Positions 1 through 7,954 of a stretch of DNA of 64,000 bases are shown here, one piece after another. How positions within the stretch are numbered: the first letter of the stretch is position 1; the number at the start of each line of letters is the position of its first letter. This DNA is from Haloarcula salina (GTDB lineage Archaea; Halobacteriota; Halobacteria; Halobacteriales; Haloarculaceae), in assembly GCF_010119195.1 (NCBI RefSeq), contig NZ_WRXL01000001.1, positions 248,001 through 312,000 on the forward strand. The letters are read 5' to 3'. The notes beneath the pieces are model-generated. The model made no database searches, was not told the origin of the DNA, and was given only the letters and a program-made list of their open reading frames with translations. The position numbers were made by a program, and so were the translations under genes.

Positions 1-395
1 GCGACATTCACCGCTACGAGCCGCCGCGCGAGAGCACGGCGGCCGCCGTCGGCATCGTCCTGCTGACCGTCATCCAGGTCGTCCTCGTCGGCCTCTTCAC
101 CTACGGCATGATCGCCGGCTGGGCCTCCGGGGTCGGGACGACGCTGACGGTGCGACTCATCGAGGCCAACATGTTCCTCGGGGGCGTGCTGACCGCAATC
201 TTCATCGACCTCGCGTTCATCATGTTACTGTACCGCAAGGAGTTCCTCCCCGACGTGATGATCGTCAAGAAGCGCCGGCGCAAGTGGGAGGACCTCTACG
301 TCCGACAGGAGGACGTCGACGGGGAGACGATGACCGACGGAGAACAGTTTGTCGAGACGTTCAAACGCGCCGTGTATCCATACTACAAGAAATAA
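1..395 (+). CDS. Small membrane protein upstream of Rieske gene (5' truncated)
   Basis: The gene is cut by the window edge. Reading frame 3 is open from base 3 and ends at the TAA at 393-395, giving at least 130 residues. Two hydrophobic segments are visible: one rich in Val/Leu/Ile right after the visible N-terminal region, and one starting near the asparagine-methionine pair encoded at about 168. A basic linker (KKRRRKW) and an acidic tail ending in YPYYKK follow. It lies 3 bases before the Rieske gene, so it is probably co-transcribed and is an accessory part of the cytochrome bc-like complex. Haloarchaeal cytochrome b operons usually start with such a gene (I believe the family is DUF7318). 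The internal ATG at 108 is not the true start, because coding potential continues upstream. Confidence 0.75.
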   Translation, partial: DIHRYEPPRESTAAAVGIVLLTVIQVVLVGLFTYGMIAGWASGVGTTLTVRLIEANMFLGGVLTAIFIDLAFIMLLYRKEFLPDVMIVKKRRRKWEDLYVRQEDVDGETMTDGEQFVETFKRAVYPYYKK

Positions 396-398
396 CAT

Positions 399-1262
399 AT
401 GCCACTTGATGAAGACAAGTATCCGGCCGAGACAGGTCGGCGACGGTTCGTAAAGGGCGTCGTCGGGAGCGCCGCGCTCTCGAGCGTCGGCGTCGGTGGC
501 GCTGCAGCCGTCGACGCGACGACGGACGCAGCCGGCGAAGGCGGCGGGACGACGCAGTTCGTCGCCGTCGAGAACACCGACGGCCCCGCACCGCGCGGAA
601 TGCCGATCATCCCCATCGAAATCAACGGCGGCGAACTCCAGGGCGTCTGGCCCGAGTACGACCCCGATGCCGGGGTCGCGATCGCCCGCGACTTCGGCGG
701 GAGCGGCATCGACTACTCCTCGGCCTGGTTCCAGTACTGCGGGATGCAGACCGCACAGGGTATCTACCCGCAGGCCGAACAGGACAACCTCTTCCGGAGC
801 AGCAGCGGCTCCTACGCCTGGCAGGGCGAGGTCGAAGACGGCACGCCGCTGACCGTCGACATGTTCGACGATTACAAGGAGTGGGGCAACGGTATCGGGA
901 ACGCCGGGATCGGGAAGCCCGCGAGCGCGAACTGGCGCTCCGACGGCGACGTCAAGACCATCCCAGTCCAGCTCATCCGCTCCGTCGAGGTCGAGAAGAT
1001 GGCAAACGGCGAGGGCAAGTACAGCAGCCTGCCCAGCAGTATCCAGAGCTTCATCTCCGAGGCGACGGCAGACGGGTTCATCGCCTGGCTGAACAAGTGC
1101 ACGCACTTCTGCTGTGTGCCCGGGTTCAAGACCCAGGAAGGGAGCGCCAACTTCGGCGCGGCCAACGACATCTACTGCCAGTGCCACCAGTCCGTGTACG
1201 ACCCGTTCAGCCCGATCCAGAAACAGTTCGTGGCACTGCCACGCCCACCACAGACGGAGTAA
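399..1262 (+). CDS. petA: Rieske iron-sulfur subunit of a cytochrome bc-type complex
   Basis: This 287-residue protein carries a [2Fe-2S] cluster of Rieske type and would pass electrons from quinol toward a soluble copper or haem carrier outside the membrane. A twin-arginine motif (TGRRRFVKG, residues about 10-18) followed by a hydrophobic Ala/Gly/Val stretch indicates Tat export with retention as an N-terminal anchor. The cluster ligands are in CTHFCCVPGF and CQCHQS near residues 228-270, close to the canonical CTHxGC and CxCHxS boxes. The ATG at 399 follows the previous stop by 3 bases, and the cytochrome b gene starts 3 bases after this stop, so the genes form a tight operon. Confidence 0.92.
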   Translation: MPLDEDKYPAETGRRRFVKGVVGSAALSSVGVGGAAAVDATTDAAGEGGGTTQFVAVENTDGPAPRGMPIIPIEINGGELQGVWPEYDPDAGVAIARDFGGSGIDYSSAWFQYCGMQTAQGIYPQAEQDNLFRSSSGSYAWQGEVEDGTPLTVDMFDDYKEWGNGIGNAGIGKPASANWRSDGDVKTIPVQLIRSVEVEKMANGEGKYSSLPSSIQSFISEATADGFIAWLNKCTHFCCVPGFKTQEGSANFGAANDIYCQCHQSVYDPFSPIQKQFVALPRPPQTE

Positions 1263-1265
1263 CAC

Positions 1266-2069
1266 ATGAGTCTCGAACGCAAAGACGAACACGACCACAA
1301 AGGCTGGATGGAATCGCGCGATCTGACGCCGATCGAATCGGTGTACCTGACCGTGCTCGTCTGGCTCGACAAGCGCCTGCGTGTGGTTGACTACCTGGAG
1401 ATCCTCGAGGACCTCTACTACAAGGTCAACATGCAGATGCCAAAGAGCCACACGGAACAGTACAACCTCGACAACAAGTTCTGGTACTGGTACCCGCTGT
1501 ACGCACTCGGGTCGTTCTCGACAGTCGCGTACGTCGTCGCGGCGATTTCGGGCGCGCTGCTCGGGTTCTACTACGCCCCCGCGGCGGCCGCGGCCGACGG
1601 CACACCGACCATCGCGTACGATTCGGTGCTGATCATCATGGGCCAGCTCAACCTCGGGTACTTCCTCCGGTCGGTCCACCGCTGGGCCGCACAGATCATG
1701 GTCGCGGCCGTGTTCCTGCACATGCTCCGCGTGTACTTCACCGGCGCGTACAAGGAACCCCGCGAGCTGAACTGGATCATCGGCATCGTCCTCATCTCGC
1801 TGACGCTGGTGTTCGGGTACACGGGTTACCTGCTCCCGTGGAGCCAGCTGTCCTACTGGGCGGGCCAGATCGGCGTCGAGATGTCGCTGTCCATCCCGCT
1901 CATCGGGGAGTGGGTCGCACAGCTACTGTTCGGCGGGTTCTCCCTGTCGCAGTCGACGCTGCAACGGATGTACATCCTGCACGTGTTCTTCTTGCCGTTC
2001 ATCACGACCGCCATCATCGCGGTCCACATCGGCATCGTCTGGATGCAGGGGATCGCGGAGCCACACTGA
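1266..2069 (+). CDS. petB: Cytochrome b, N-terminal haem-binding half
   Basis: A 267-residue membrane protein equivalent to cytochrome b6. Several transmembrane helices carry the histidines expected to hold two b haems: HRW plus a later FLHMLR in one helix region, and LHVFF and AVHIG near the C-terminus. GYTGYLLPW matches the conserved b6 stretch after the second helix. The N-terminal hydrophilic part with many charged residues is longer than in plants, as in other haloarchaea. It oxidises menaquinol together with the Rieske protein upstream and the subunit IV-like protein downstream (4-base gap). Split cytochrome b of the b6f kind is normal in this group. Confidence 0.92.
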   Translation: MSLERKDEHDHKGWMESRDLTPIESVYLTVLVWLDKRLRVVDYLEILEDLYYKVNMQMPKSHTEQYNLDNKFWYWYPLYALGSFSTVAYVVAAISGALLGFYYAPAAAAADGTPTIAYDSVLIIMGQLNLGYFLRSVHRWAAQIMVAAVFLHMLRVYFTGAYKEPRELNWIIGIVLISLTLVFGYTGYLLPWSQLSYWAGQIGVEMSLSIPLIGEWVAQLLFGGFSLSQSTLQRMYILHVFFLPFITTAIIAVHIGIVWMQGIAEPH

Positions 2070-2073
2070 TACC

Positions 2074-2841
2074 ATGAGCGACAACACCACAGACGACGAC
2101 GTTCGCACGGACGGTTCCGGAACCGGTATCGTCTCGCCGGACGACGAGACCCCCGCGTGGTCCGAACGCAAGGAGCGGACCCAGGGGCTCTCCCGGCTGA
2201 CCTACGAGTACTTCGAGCGCGCTCGCCGCGAGGACCAGGACCTGCGCCAGGAGTCCGACTACGTCGAGCGCGACGTGCTCGCCTTCCCGGCCTGGCCACA
2301 CGAGATGATGCGCAACATCGCGCTCACCTCGTTCTTCGTCGGGATGATCCTGTTCGTCTCGGCGACGCTCCCGCCGGAGATGCCGAACCCGGCCAACTCC
2401 AGCGTGACGCCGGCCATCATCCTGCCGGACTGGTACCTCTACTGGTCCTTCGGCCTGCTCAAGCTCGGCCCGCTGAATCCCGACCTGAGCATCCTCGGCG
2501 GCACGAAGCTCATGGCCGACCGAACCTACGGCGTGCTCGCGAACGTGGTCGTCGTCGGCTTCGTCGCCATCGTGCCGTTCCTGAACAAGGGGTCGGCGCG
2601 CCGTCCCGTCGAGCAGCCCTTCTGGGCGGCCGTCGGGATGTCCGGCGTCATCTTCAGCTTCACCATCGCCGCGCTGTCCATCAAGAACCTCATCCCGATG
2701 GACTCCCACCTGCTGTTCGACCTGACGTTCCTCGTGCCCATCGTCAGCGCGACCATCACCTACGCAGTGCTAAAGACGATGCGCGAGGGCTACATGTTCG
2801 ACCTCAACCGCCGGTACTACCGACTCCGGCCGCCGAAGTAA
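2074..2841 (+). CDS. petD: Cytochrome b, C-terminal half (subunit IV type)
   Basis: A 255-residue protein matching the C-terminal part of cytochrome b. It has a long acidic N-terminal extension (about 85 residues), then the motif PEMPNPANSS and PDWYLYWSFGLLKL, which corresponds to the conserved subunit IV region around the PEWY quinol-oxidation site. PDWY stands in place of PEWY, a substitution known in other lineages. Three or four transmembrane helices follow. It starts 4 bases after petB and completes the membrane core of the quinol-oxidising complex. Confidence 0.9.
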   Translation: MSDNTTDDDVRTDGSGTGIVSPDDETPAWSERKERTQGLSRLTYEYFERARREDQDLRQESDYVERDVLAFPAWPHEMMRNIALTSFFVGMILFVSATLPPEMPNPANSSVTPAIILPDWYLYWSFGLLKLGPLNPDLSILGGTKLMADRTYGVLANVVVVGFVAIVPFLNKGSARRPVEQPFWAAVGMSGVIFSFTIAALSIKNLIPMDSHLLFDLTFLVPIVSATITYAVLKTMREGYMFDLNRRYYRLRPPK

Positions 2842-2915
2842 CGCGCTGTTTTCGACGCGATTTCGCCGGCCGCCGTCTCGCCGCAGTAAAGTAGCTCCCG
2901 CCCCTAGCCACGGTG

Positions 2916-3227
2916 ATGACAGACGACCAGTCGGCGGACTCGGGGAATCAGCGACGCGACGTCGTCGTCCCCCTGCGGGTCTACAAGACGGTCACCGTGT
3001 TCTCGACGCTGTTCGCCGTCGCCAGCGTCGTGGCCGGGTTCATACTCGTCGACGTGGCGACCCAACTCGCGTCCGCTCCGGTGTCGGAAATCGACGTGCC
3101 GGTCGCCATCGCTGGCATCGGCGCCATCCTCGCGGGGACGGTGGTCTACGCCTTCTCGACGCGCTTCCGGACCGAGGAAATGGGAAAGTCTAAAGACGAC
3201 GCTGACAAACCTTCAGATAATGGCTGA
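2916..3227 (+). CDS. Small two-helix membrane protein of the cytochrome operon
   Basis: About 103 residues. An in-frame GTG at 2913 directly precedes the ATG at 2916; I take the ATG. A polar N-terminus is followed by two hydrophobic helices (the VFSTLFAVASVVAGFILV region and the VAIAGIGAILAGTVVYAF region) and a lysine/aspartate-rich tail. The gene lies 74 bases after petD and overlaps the next gene by 8 bases, so it belongs to the same transcription unit. It resembles a haloarchaeal family I recall as DUF7315, always linked to cytochrome bc genes. Its function is unknown; an assembly or accessory role is inferred from position only. Confidence 0.72.
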   Translation: MTDDQSADSGNQRRDVVVPLRVYKTVTVFSTLFAVASVVAGFILVDVATQLASAPVSEIDVPVAIAGIGAILAGTVVYAFSTRFRTEEMGKSKDDADKPSDNG

Positions 3228-3489
3228 CGAGTTCATGAAGGGGTTCGCGTGCCTCATGATCGGCGGGCTCGGATGGATGACCATCGGCGGCTGGTACCGC
3301 ACTCCGAGTTTCGAGGGGGCACAGATTACGGGCGAAGTGACCGTTGAGAATCTCACGCTGTACGACCAGATCGGCCTGTTCATGGGCGAGGCGTTCTTCT
3401 GGTTCGCCGTCTTCGGCGCGCTGACGTTCTGGGTCCTGCTCCCCCTCGCCAGCGAGTTCCGAACCTACCTCGACGAGCGGTCGGCCTGA
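3220..3489 (+). CDS. Small membrane protein, last gene of the cytochrome operon
   Basis: An 89-residue protein starting inside the previous gene (ATG at 3220, previous stop at 3225-3227), a translational-coupling arrangement. It has an N-terminal hydrophobic segment (MKGFACLMIGGLGWMTIGG), a short extracytoplasmic loop, and a second hydrophobic helix (FFWFAVFGALTFWVLLPLA) ending in an acidic tail. It is probably the family I recall as DUF7314, found with the cytochrome b genes of haloarchaea. No catalytic motif is visible. The role in the complex is inferred from conserved neighbourhood. Confidence 0.7.
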   Translation: MADEFMKGFACLMIGGLGWMTIGGWYRTPSFEGAQITGEVTVENLTLYDQIGLFMGEAFFWFAVFGALTFWVLLPLASEFRTYLDERSA

Positions 3490-3528
3490 ATTCGGGTCGT
3501 CTAGTTCGTTGTCTTTTCTTATCGACCG

Positions 3529-3708
3529 TCAGTTCGCCGCGCGGTCGCGCTGTACGGTCTGATCGTCTTCGCGCACCGAGATTCCACGGGACCGGAGGGC
3601 AGTCTCGAGCTTCTCTGTCGAGACGCCGCTGTAGTCAGCCGCTTGTTCGAGCGTGAGTGTCCGGCCACGGTACAAAGTCAACGCCGTCGTGAGGGACCTG
3701 TATGACAT
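3529..3708 (-). CDS. Small HTH-like haloarchaeal protein (59 aa)
   Basis: Reading the minus strand from the ATG at 3706-3708 gives 59 residues ending with a TGA at 3529-3531. It starts MSYRSLTTALTLYRGRTLTL and continues with EQAADYSGVSTEKLETALRS, a pattern of two helices with a turn (QAAxxSGVS) typical of a helix-turn-helix unit, then a short acidic/basic tail. It resembles a family I recall as DUF7317, which occurs as a tiny stand-alone protein in haloarchaea. It is convergent with the cytochrome operon. A TATA-like element (TTTAATA on the minus strand, 3741-3747) lies about 33-39 bases before the start, consistent with a short leader. It may bind DNA; this is inference from the fold pattern only. 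Confidence 0.72.
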   Translation of the reverse strand: MSYRSLTTALTLYRGRTLTLEQAADYSGVSTEKLETALRSRGISVREDDQTVQRDRAAN

Positions 3709-3742
3709 CGTTCTCTACACCACCACCAATACATTACGAGTA

Positions 3743-3859
3743 TTAAACTATTTCGGCGGTTAGTGCCCAGTCATCCGAGTTATTCCAGATATAATACTCC
3801 ATTTGATCCAATATCTCCGAAATAAGATTGTGTTCTATAAATTCCTCAGTGTAGTCAGT
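3743..3859 (-). pseudogene. AT-rich coding remnant (38 codons, no start)
   Basis: On the minus strand a frame between a TGA at 3860-3862 and a TAA at 3743-3745 reads TDYTEEFIEHNLISEILDQM followed by EYYIWNNSDDWALTAEIV. The composition (Glu, Ile, Asn, Tyr, Trp) looks like a protein C-terminus rather than random translation. The DNA is clearly more AT-rich than its neighbours, and there is no start codon before an internal methionine at codon 20. I read it as the decayed 3' end of a lost gene, perhaps acquired. It may equally be chance; I cannot name a family. The rest of 3863-3999 holds no gene I can support. Confidence 0.35.
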
Positions 3860-3999
3860 TCACACGGTTCGAGCACGAGCGTCCCAATTGTGCTCTGACG
3901 GCCGGTGACGCGGGAACGCCGAAGCGGTCGGCACGCTACGATCGCGAGACGAGCGGCCACGGAGAAGACAGCGATGGGAAGAGAAACCGTGAGACGGTG

Positions 4000-4461
4000 T
4001 TAGACGATGGCGCTCCAGGGGCCCTTGATGACCCAGAACAGGCTCTGATAGCCCGCGTACATGAACACGACCAGCGCGGCTACGATGGCGCCCTTCGGTC
4101 GCTCGAGGGGAATGTCACGGCGCGCTTCGACCTTCCGAGACTCGAACTCGAAGAAGTCGGTGACGACGGCTCCGAGGACGAGCACCGACAGGACCATGCC
4201 GCCGTGCTGGTGGAGCGTCGTGTAGTAGAACGACAGCAGGACCAGCGCGACGTTCGAAGCGGTGTGGAGCGGATAGCGGCTGACCGCTTCGGCTCCGCCG
4301 TCGTCGTACTGTCTCGTGTGCCGTCGGTGGGCGAGCGCCCGGGTGACGAAGTTGGCAACCACCAACACGAGGATGACGTATTCGATGAGGTACGTGCCAC
4401 CGGGTGCGGTACTCCCCAGGATGGTGTCCAGTGGCCCGAAGAGGGTTACGGATGGCTGCAT
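4000..4461 (-). CDS. Four-helix membrane protein, haloarchaeal conserved
   Basis: A 153-residue protein with about four transmembrane helices: YLIEYVILVLVVANFVTRAL, the ASNVALVLLSFYYTTLHQHG region, MVLSVLVLGAVVTDFFEF, and GAIVAALVVFMYAGYQSLFW near the end. A conserved-looking HRRHTRQYDDGG loop joins helices 1 and 2. The ATG lies at 4459-4461. It resembles a haloarchaeal family I recall as DUF7313, often close to the cytochrome bc genes, so a link with respiration is possible but unproven. No catalytic residues can be assigned. Confidence 0.7.
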   Translation of the reverse strand: MQPSVTLFGPLDTILGSTAPGGTYLIEYVILVLVVANFVTRALAHRRHTRQYDDGGAEAVSRYPLHTASNVALVLLSFYYTTLHQHGGMVLSVLVLGAVVTDFFEFESRKVEARRDIPLERPKGAIVAALVVFMYAGYQSLFWVIKGPWSAIV

Positions 4462-4512
4462 ATCTCATGCTCTGTCCGAAGCCCATTAGTGTCTTTCCAA
4501 TCTCCGGCGGCG

Positions 4513-5223
4513 TCACCCGAACCGAGACCGGCTCTGGGCGACCACGGCGACGCGGACCGGGGGTGCGGTCGAGATCGCGACCCCCTCGTCACAGGCGACC
4601 GTCCGCGACGGCCGGTCGTCGAGCAGCAACTCGACGGTCGCTTCGTCGCGGGCGACCGTCACGCCGATGTCGTCGACCGGGAGGACCCAGTGATCGGGAT
4701 CGGTGGCGAACGGGGCGATGGGCGCGACGACGGCCTGCGCCGACGGTGCCAGGATCGGTCCGCCGACGCGGTGGGCGTAGCCCGGCGAGCCGGCCGCCGT
4801 CGCGACGACGACGCCGTCGGCGCGGAACTGCCCGATGTGGTCGGCCGCCGAATCGATAGCGAACTCGGAGATGCGAGCGGCGTCGGCCGTGACGAGTGTG
4901 ACATCCCAGAACGCCCGGTCGACGGTGCCGTCGGCCGCTTCGACGGCCAGCACCGGGTGCGATTCGACCCGGGCGTCGCCGAGCGTGGCGACGGCGTCGG
5001 CGACGGCCGTTCGGGGAACCGAGCGGACGCCGCGCCCGGCATCGACCGGGACAACGAGCGGGTCTGCCTCGGCCCGGGCGACGGCCGTCATCGCGGCCTC
5101 GCCGACGGCGACGACGCGGTCGGTCGCCGGGACCGTCCCGTCGCCGATTTCGACCGCGACGCCGGCCTCCTGCAGGCGGTCGGCGACGGCGGCGTCACCG
5201 ACCACGCCCACGGTGTGTTCCAT
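4513..5223 (-). CDS. NAD kinase-like protein with degenerate active site
   Basis: A 236-residue protein from the ATG at 5221-5223 (chosen because upstream in-frame sequence is arginine-rich noise). The C-terminal half keeps the NAD-kinase signature as DGVVVATAAGSPGYAHRVGG (about residues 137-155), followed by PILAP. However, the N-terminal Asp-rich box GGDGT is replaced by VGEAAMT (about 40-46). The Asn-Glu pair that binds the nicotinamide ribose is also not recognisable; the equivalent region reads AFWDVTLVT. ATP:NAD phosphotransfer is therefore doubtful. It may be a regulatory or ligand-binding paralogue. It is followed on the same strand by nothing coupled, and lies 82 bases downstream of the reductase gene. 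Confidence 0.72.
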   Translation of the reverse strand: MEHTVGVVGDAAVADRLQEAGVAVEIGDGTVPATDRVVAVGEAAMTAVARAEADPLVVPVDAGRGVRSVPRTAVADAVATLGDARVESHPVLAVEAADGTVDRAFWDVTLVTADAARISEFAIDSAADHIGQFRADGVVVATAAGSPGYAHRVGGPILAPSAQAVVAPIAPFATDPDHWVLPVDDIGVTVARDEATVELLLDDRPSRTVACDEGVAISTAPPVRVAVVAQSRSRFG

Positions 5224-5305
5224 CACTGGAAGGTCCGAGCCGTCGGGGAAAAATCTGCCGCACCGCCGCCGTCCGCGCCGCGCTCGGCCGGCTCGCGTGA
5301 CCCGA

Positions 5306-6538
5306 TCAGATGCCAAGCCGGCGGCGAGCGTACGCCGCGATGACCGGCACGTCGGAGAGGTGCGCCAGCTTCGCGATGGCCCGCCGGTCGCCGCTGTTGA
5401 TCTGCTTCAGCGTGTCGTCGGCGGTCTGGCGGAGGTCCGCCATCAGTTGATCGTAGCGCTCGTTGGGCGCGAGATACAGCAGTTCGGTCATCATCAGCCG
5501 GGCGCTGTGTTTCGGGGCCACGTCGCTGTGCCACAGCTGGTCGTAGACCGACAGCGTCTCCGCGGAGGTGTCCGGCTCGTCGGGCGTCAGCGCCGCGTCG
5601 ACCGTCGCGGCGGCGGCGCGGGCCGACTTCATCCCCTTGTGGATGCCCTCGCCCCACAGCGGGTCGATCGTCGGGACGGTGTCACCGATGGCCATGAAGC
5701 GGTCCGTGCTCATCGACTTCGGTGGCTGGATGTGCGCCGAGCCCCGGTGCTGCTGGCCCTCGATGCGCTCCGCTCCGTCGAATCGGGGGTCCGAATCGAG
5801 CCAGTACTCCAGGTAGTCGTCGATGCCCATCCCGTCTTTCGCGTACTTGTGGTGAGAGCCGTTCTGGATGTAACAGAGGCCGACCTTCGCCGTGTCGGCC
5901 CCCGTGTGGAAGATCCAGGAGTAGCCGCCGGGAGCGAGATCGTGGTCCAACCGCAGCATCATCGCGTCACGGAGGTCGGCGTAGTCGTCGTGGTTCACGT
6001 CGACGCCCTCGAGCTCGTACTCGACGCCGATGGCCTGGTGGTCGCGCTGGAGGTCGCACACGTCGAGCTTCTTCGCCAGCGGCGCGGCGGGGCCGGTGGC
6101 GTCGATGACGATGTCCGCGTACACTTCCTCGTCGCCGTCGTACCGGACGCCGGCGATCTCGCCGTTCTCCATGATTGGCGCGGACACGCGGGCGTCGAAC
6201 CGGTAGGTCGCGCCGTGGTCGCGTCCCTCGGCGACCAGCCAGCGCTTGAACTCGGCGAACTCGAGGACCGCGCCGGTCTGCTTGCGAACGTAGTGGTCGT
6301 TCGGGGACTCGAGGACGACGTTGTCCGTGTAGTTCATCACGACTTCGTCGGGGATGCTGAAGGAGGTCATCGCCGACATGAACGTCCCGGCGGTCGACTT
6401 GTTGCTCTGACGCGGGAACCCGTCCTCGGACTCGGTTTCGAGGACGAGCACGTCGTAGTCTCGCTCCGCCAGATCACGGGCACACTGGGCTCCTGCGGGC
6501 CCGGCCCCGGCTATCACCACGTCAAAGCGCTCGCGCAT
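5306..6538 (-). CDS. Geranylgeranyl reductase family flavoprotein
   Basis: A 410-residue FAD-dependent enzyme from the ATG at 6536-6538. It opens with DVVIAGAGPAGAQCARDLAE (Rossmann GxGxxG, residues about 6-25) and an acidic residue ending the second strand (VLVLETE). The motif SMSTDRFMAIGDTVPTIDPLWGEGI contains the second FAD-binding box (GD) near residue 285. Members of this family hydrogenate geranylgeranyl chains of archaeal ether lipids or of menaquinone. The haloarchaeal genome normally has several paralogues, so the exact substrate is open. The gene is divergent from an orphan gene with an isoprenoid-enzyme-like Asp motif, which supports an isoprenoid role. Confidence 0.82.
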   Translation of the reverse strand: MRERFDVVIAGAGPAGAQCARDLAERDYDVLVLETESEDGFPRQSNKSTAGTFMSAMTSFSIPDEVVMNYTDNVVLESPNDHYVRKQTGAVLEFAEFKRWLVAEGRDHGATYRFDARVSAPIMENGEIAGVRYDGDEEVYADIVIDATGPAAPLAKKLDVCDLQRDHQAIGVEYELEGVDVNHDDYADLRDAMMLRLDHDLAPGGYSWIFHTGADTAKVGLCYIQNGSHHKYAKDGMGIDDYLEYWLDSDPRFDGAERIEGQQHRGSAHIQPPKSMSTDRFMAIGDTVPTIDPLWGEGIHKGMKSARAAAATVDAALTPDEPDTSAETLSVYDQLWHSDVAPKHSARLMMTELLYLAPNERYDQLMADLRQTADDTLKQINSGDRRAIAKLAHLSDVPVIAAYARRRLGI

Positions 6539-6648
6539 GGTTGTGGGTGATTCCTGTTCGTAATCAGTCTTTCCGAATAGGGTGACGCCGGTCTCGAAAG
6601 GGTAAAGGCGGCCCCCGCCACACCACCGGAACACCCGGGGCACACACG

Positions 6649-7872
6649 ATGGTTCTCAAGACAGGCGCAGGCGCGCTCGCGGACAGGCGGCGACTTCCCA
6701 CGGCGCTACGAGCGGTGCTGGGATACTACGCGGACACCGGCGTCTTCGACTACGCCAGCCTCTCGCTGAAATCGGAGATCGACGACCGCACGGAACAGAT
6801 GGTCGACGACGTGACCGCCCGCGTCGAGGACGCGCTCGAAGCCGAGTTCGGTCAGCCGGTGGACTTCTCCTACGACACGAAGCTCATCCTACCCGCCCAG
6901 CTCACGCTGGGCTACGTCTACCGGAACGCCCGCCAACAGGCCCCCGGCGACCCCGTCATCGACGCCATCGCCGACGGCGTCCCGGCGGTCGACGAGACGG
7001 CGCTGGAACAGGGGCCGGCCCAGGACCTCGCGCCCCGCGAGATGGTCGTCCGGGCCGAGCAGATGACGCGCCTGTCCATCGAGGCGCTGCTCGACGGCGA
7101 CATGCGCGACGCGATCAACGACGAGGAGTTCGAGGACTTCGAGGTCGAGTTTGAGGCGGGCGAGGGCGACCGCCGGGAGCCCTCGAAGCGACGCGAACCG
7201 TGGAGCGGGAGCGAGGCCGACCGACGGCGCGTCGCCGAGGTCGCACAGGAGGCGCTCCAGTCGCACCTCGACGGCCTGCTCGAGGACATGCCGCCGGTCG
7301 TCGCGGAGGCCTACCAGTGGGCCGTCGACTACAGCGAGGCACACCAGGCCCGCGACGAGCACTTCCGGGACCTGATGACCGCGGCCGAAGACGGGGACGA
7401 GGACGCCCTCGACGCCGTCCGCGAGGAGTACAAGTTCGCGACCTACGACGAGGAGCCCGCGACCTTCACCGAGCGGGAGAAAGCCCTCCCGTACAGCAAG
7501 ACCCAGTACGCCCGCGTCGGGGTCATCTACGACGGTATGCTCGACCTGTACCGGCTCGCCGGACTGGACATCGACCGCGAGTTCGCGAAGGCCATCGTGC
7601 TCGCCATCATCGGCGCGCAGGTCTGGCTCGACGACGTGGACGACTACGACGACGACCGCCGGGAGGGACAGCTCACGCCGGTCACCGCCGAGTACCTGCT
7701 CGCGCCGGACGACGAAGCCGCCTACCGCCGCGTCGTCGACGTGACCGAGCAGTACCTCGACCTGGCGAAGACCTACGCGACCGAGGCCGACTCGCCGCTG
7801 ACCGGCGTCGCCGTCGAGTACATTTACCGCTCGGGCGTGCCCGGCGTGTTGCCCGGGAACCCCGACCGCTGA
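6649..7872 (+). CDS. Helical protein with Asp-rich, class I isoprenoid-enzyme-like motif
   Basis: A 407-residue, strongly acidic and mostly helical protein from the ATG at 6649. The one motif that stands out is QVWLDDVDDYDDDRREGQLT at about residues 324-343, preceded by a helix (FAKAIVLAIIGA). This arrangement, a helix ending in an Asp-rich DDxxDxxxD box with Gly-x-x-Thr after it, resembles the second metal-binding region of class I isoprenoid synthases. No clear first DDxxD is found; DDVTARVEDALEAEF near residue 53 is a weak substitute. A hydrophilic, poorly conserved middle (160-195) separates two helical halves. It is divergent from a geranylgeranyl reductase gene 110 bases away. Function is inferred; it may not be an enzyme. 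Confidence 0.6.
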   Translation: MVLKTGAGALADRRRLPTALRAVLGYYADTGVFDYASLSLKSEIDDRTEQMVDDVTARVEDALEAEFGQPVDFSYDTKLILPAQLTLGYVYRNARQQAPGDPVIDAIADGVPAVDETALEQGPAQDLAPREMVVRAEQMTRLSIEALLDGDMRDAINDEEFEDFEVEFEAGEGDRREPSKRREPWSGSEADRRRVAEVAQEALQSHLDGLLEDMPPVVAEAYQWAVDYSEAHQARDEHFRDLMTAAEDGDEDALDAVREEYKFATYDEEPATFTEREKALPYSKTQYARVGVIYDGMLDLYRLAGLDIDREFAKAIVLAIIGAQVWLDDVDDYDDDRREGQLTPVTAEYLLAPDDEAAYRRVVDVTEQYLDLAKTYATEADSPLTGVAVEYIYRSGVPGVLPGNPDR

Positions 7873-7954
7873 TCGGCGACCGCGCCGCGCACCCGCCCCA
7901 GCGACTGCCCGAGAGCGATAGCGTTTACTCCTGGCCGACCCCAGCGAGACGTGA

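Noticed and set aside
225-1721. Long minus-strand frame over the cytochrome genes
   Set aside because: It is an artefact of high GC: the frame mirrors the Rieske and cytochrome b genes, which have clear motifs on the plus strand.
3997-5343. Plus-strand frame of 448 codons over the membrane protein and NAD-kinase-like gene
   Set aside because: Composition is dominated by Arg, Gly and Asp with no motif; the minus-strand genes explain the region.
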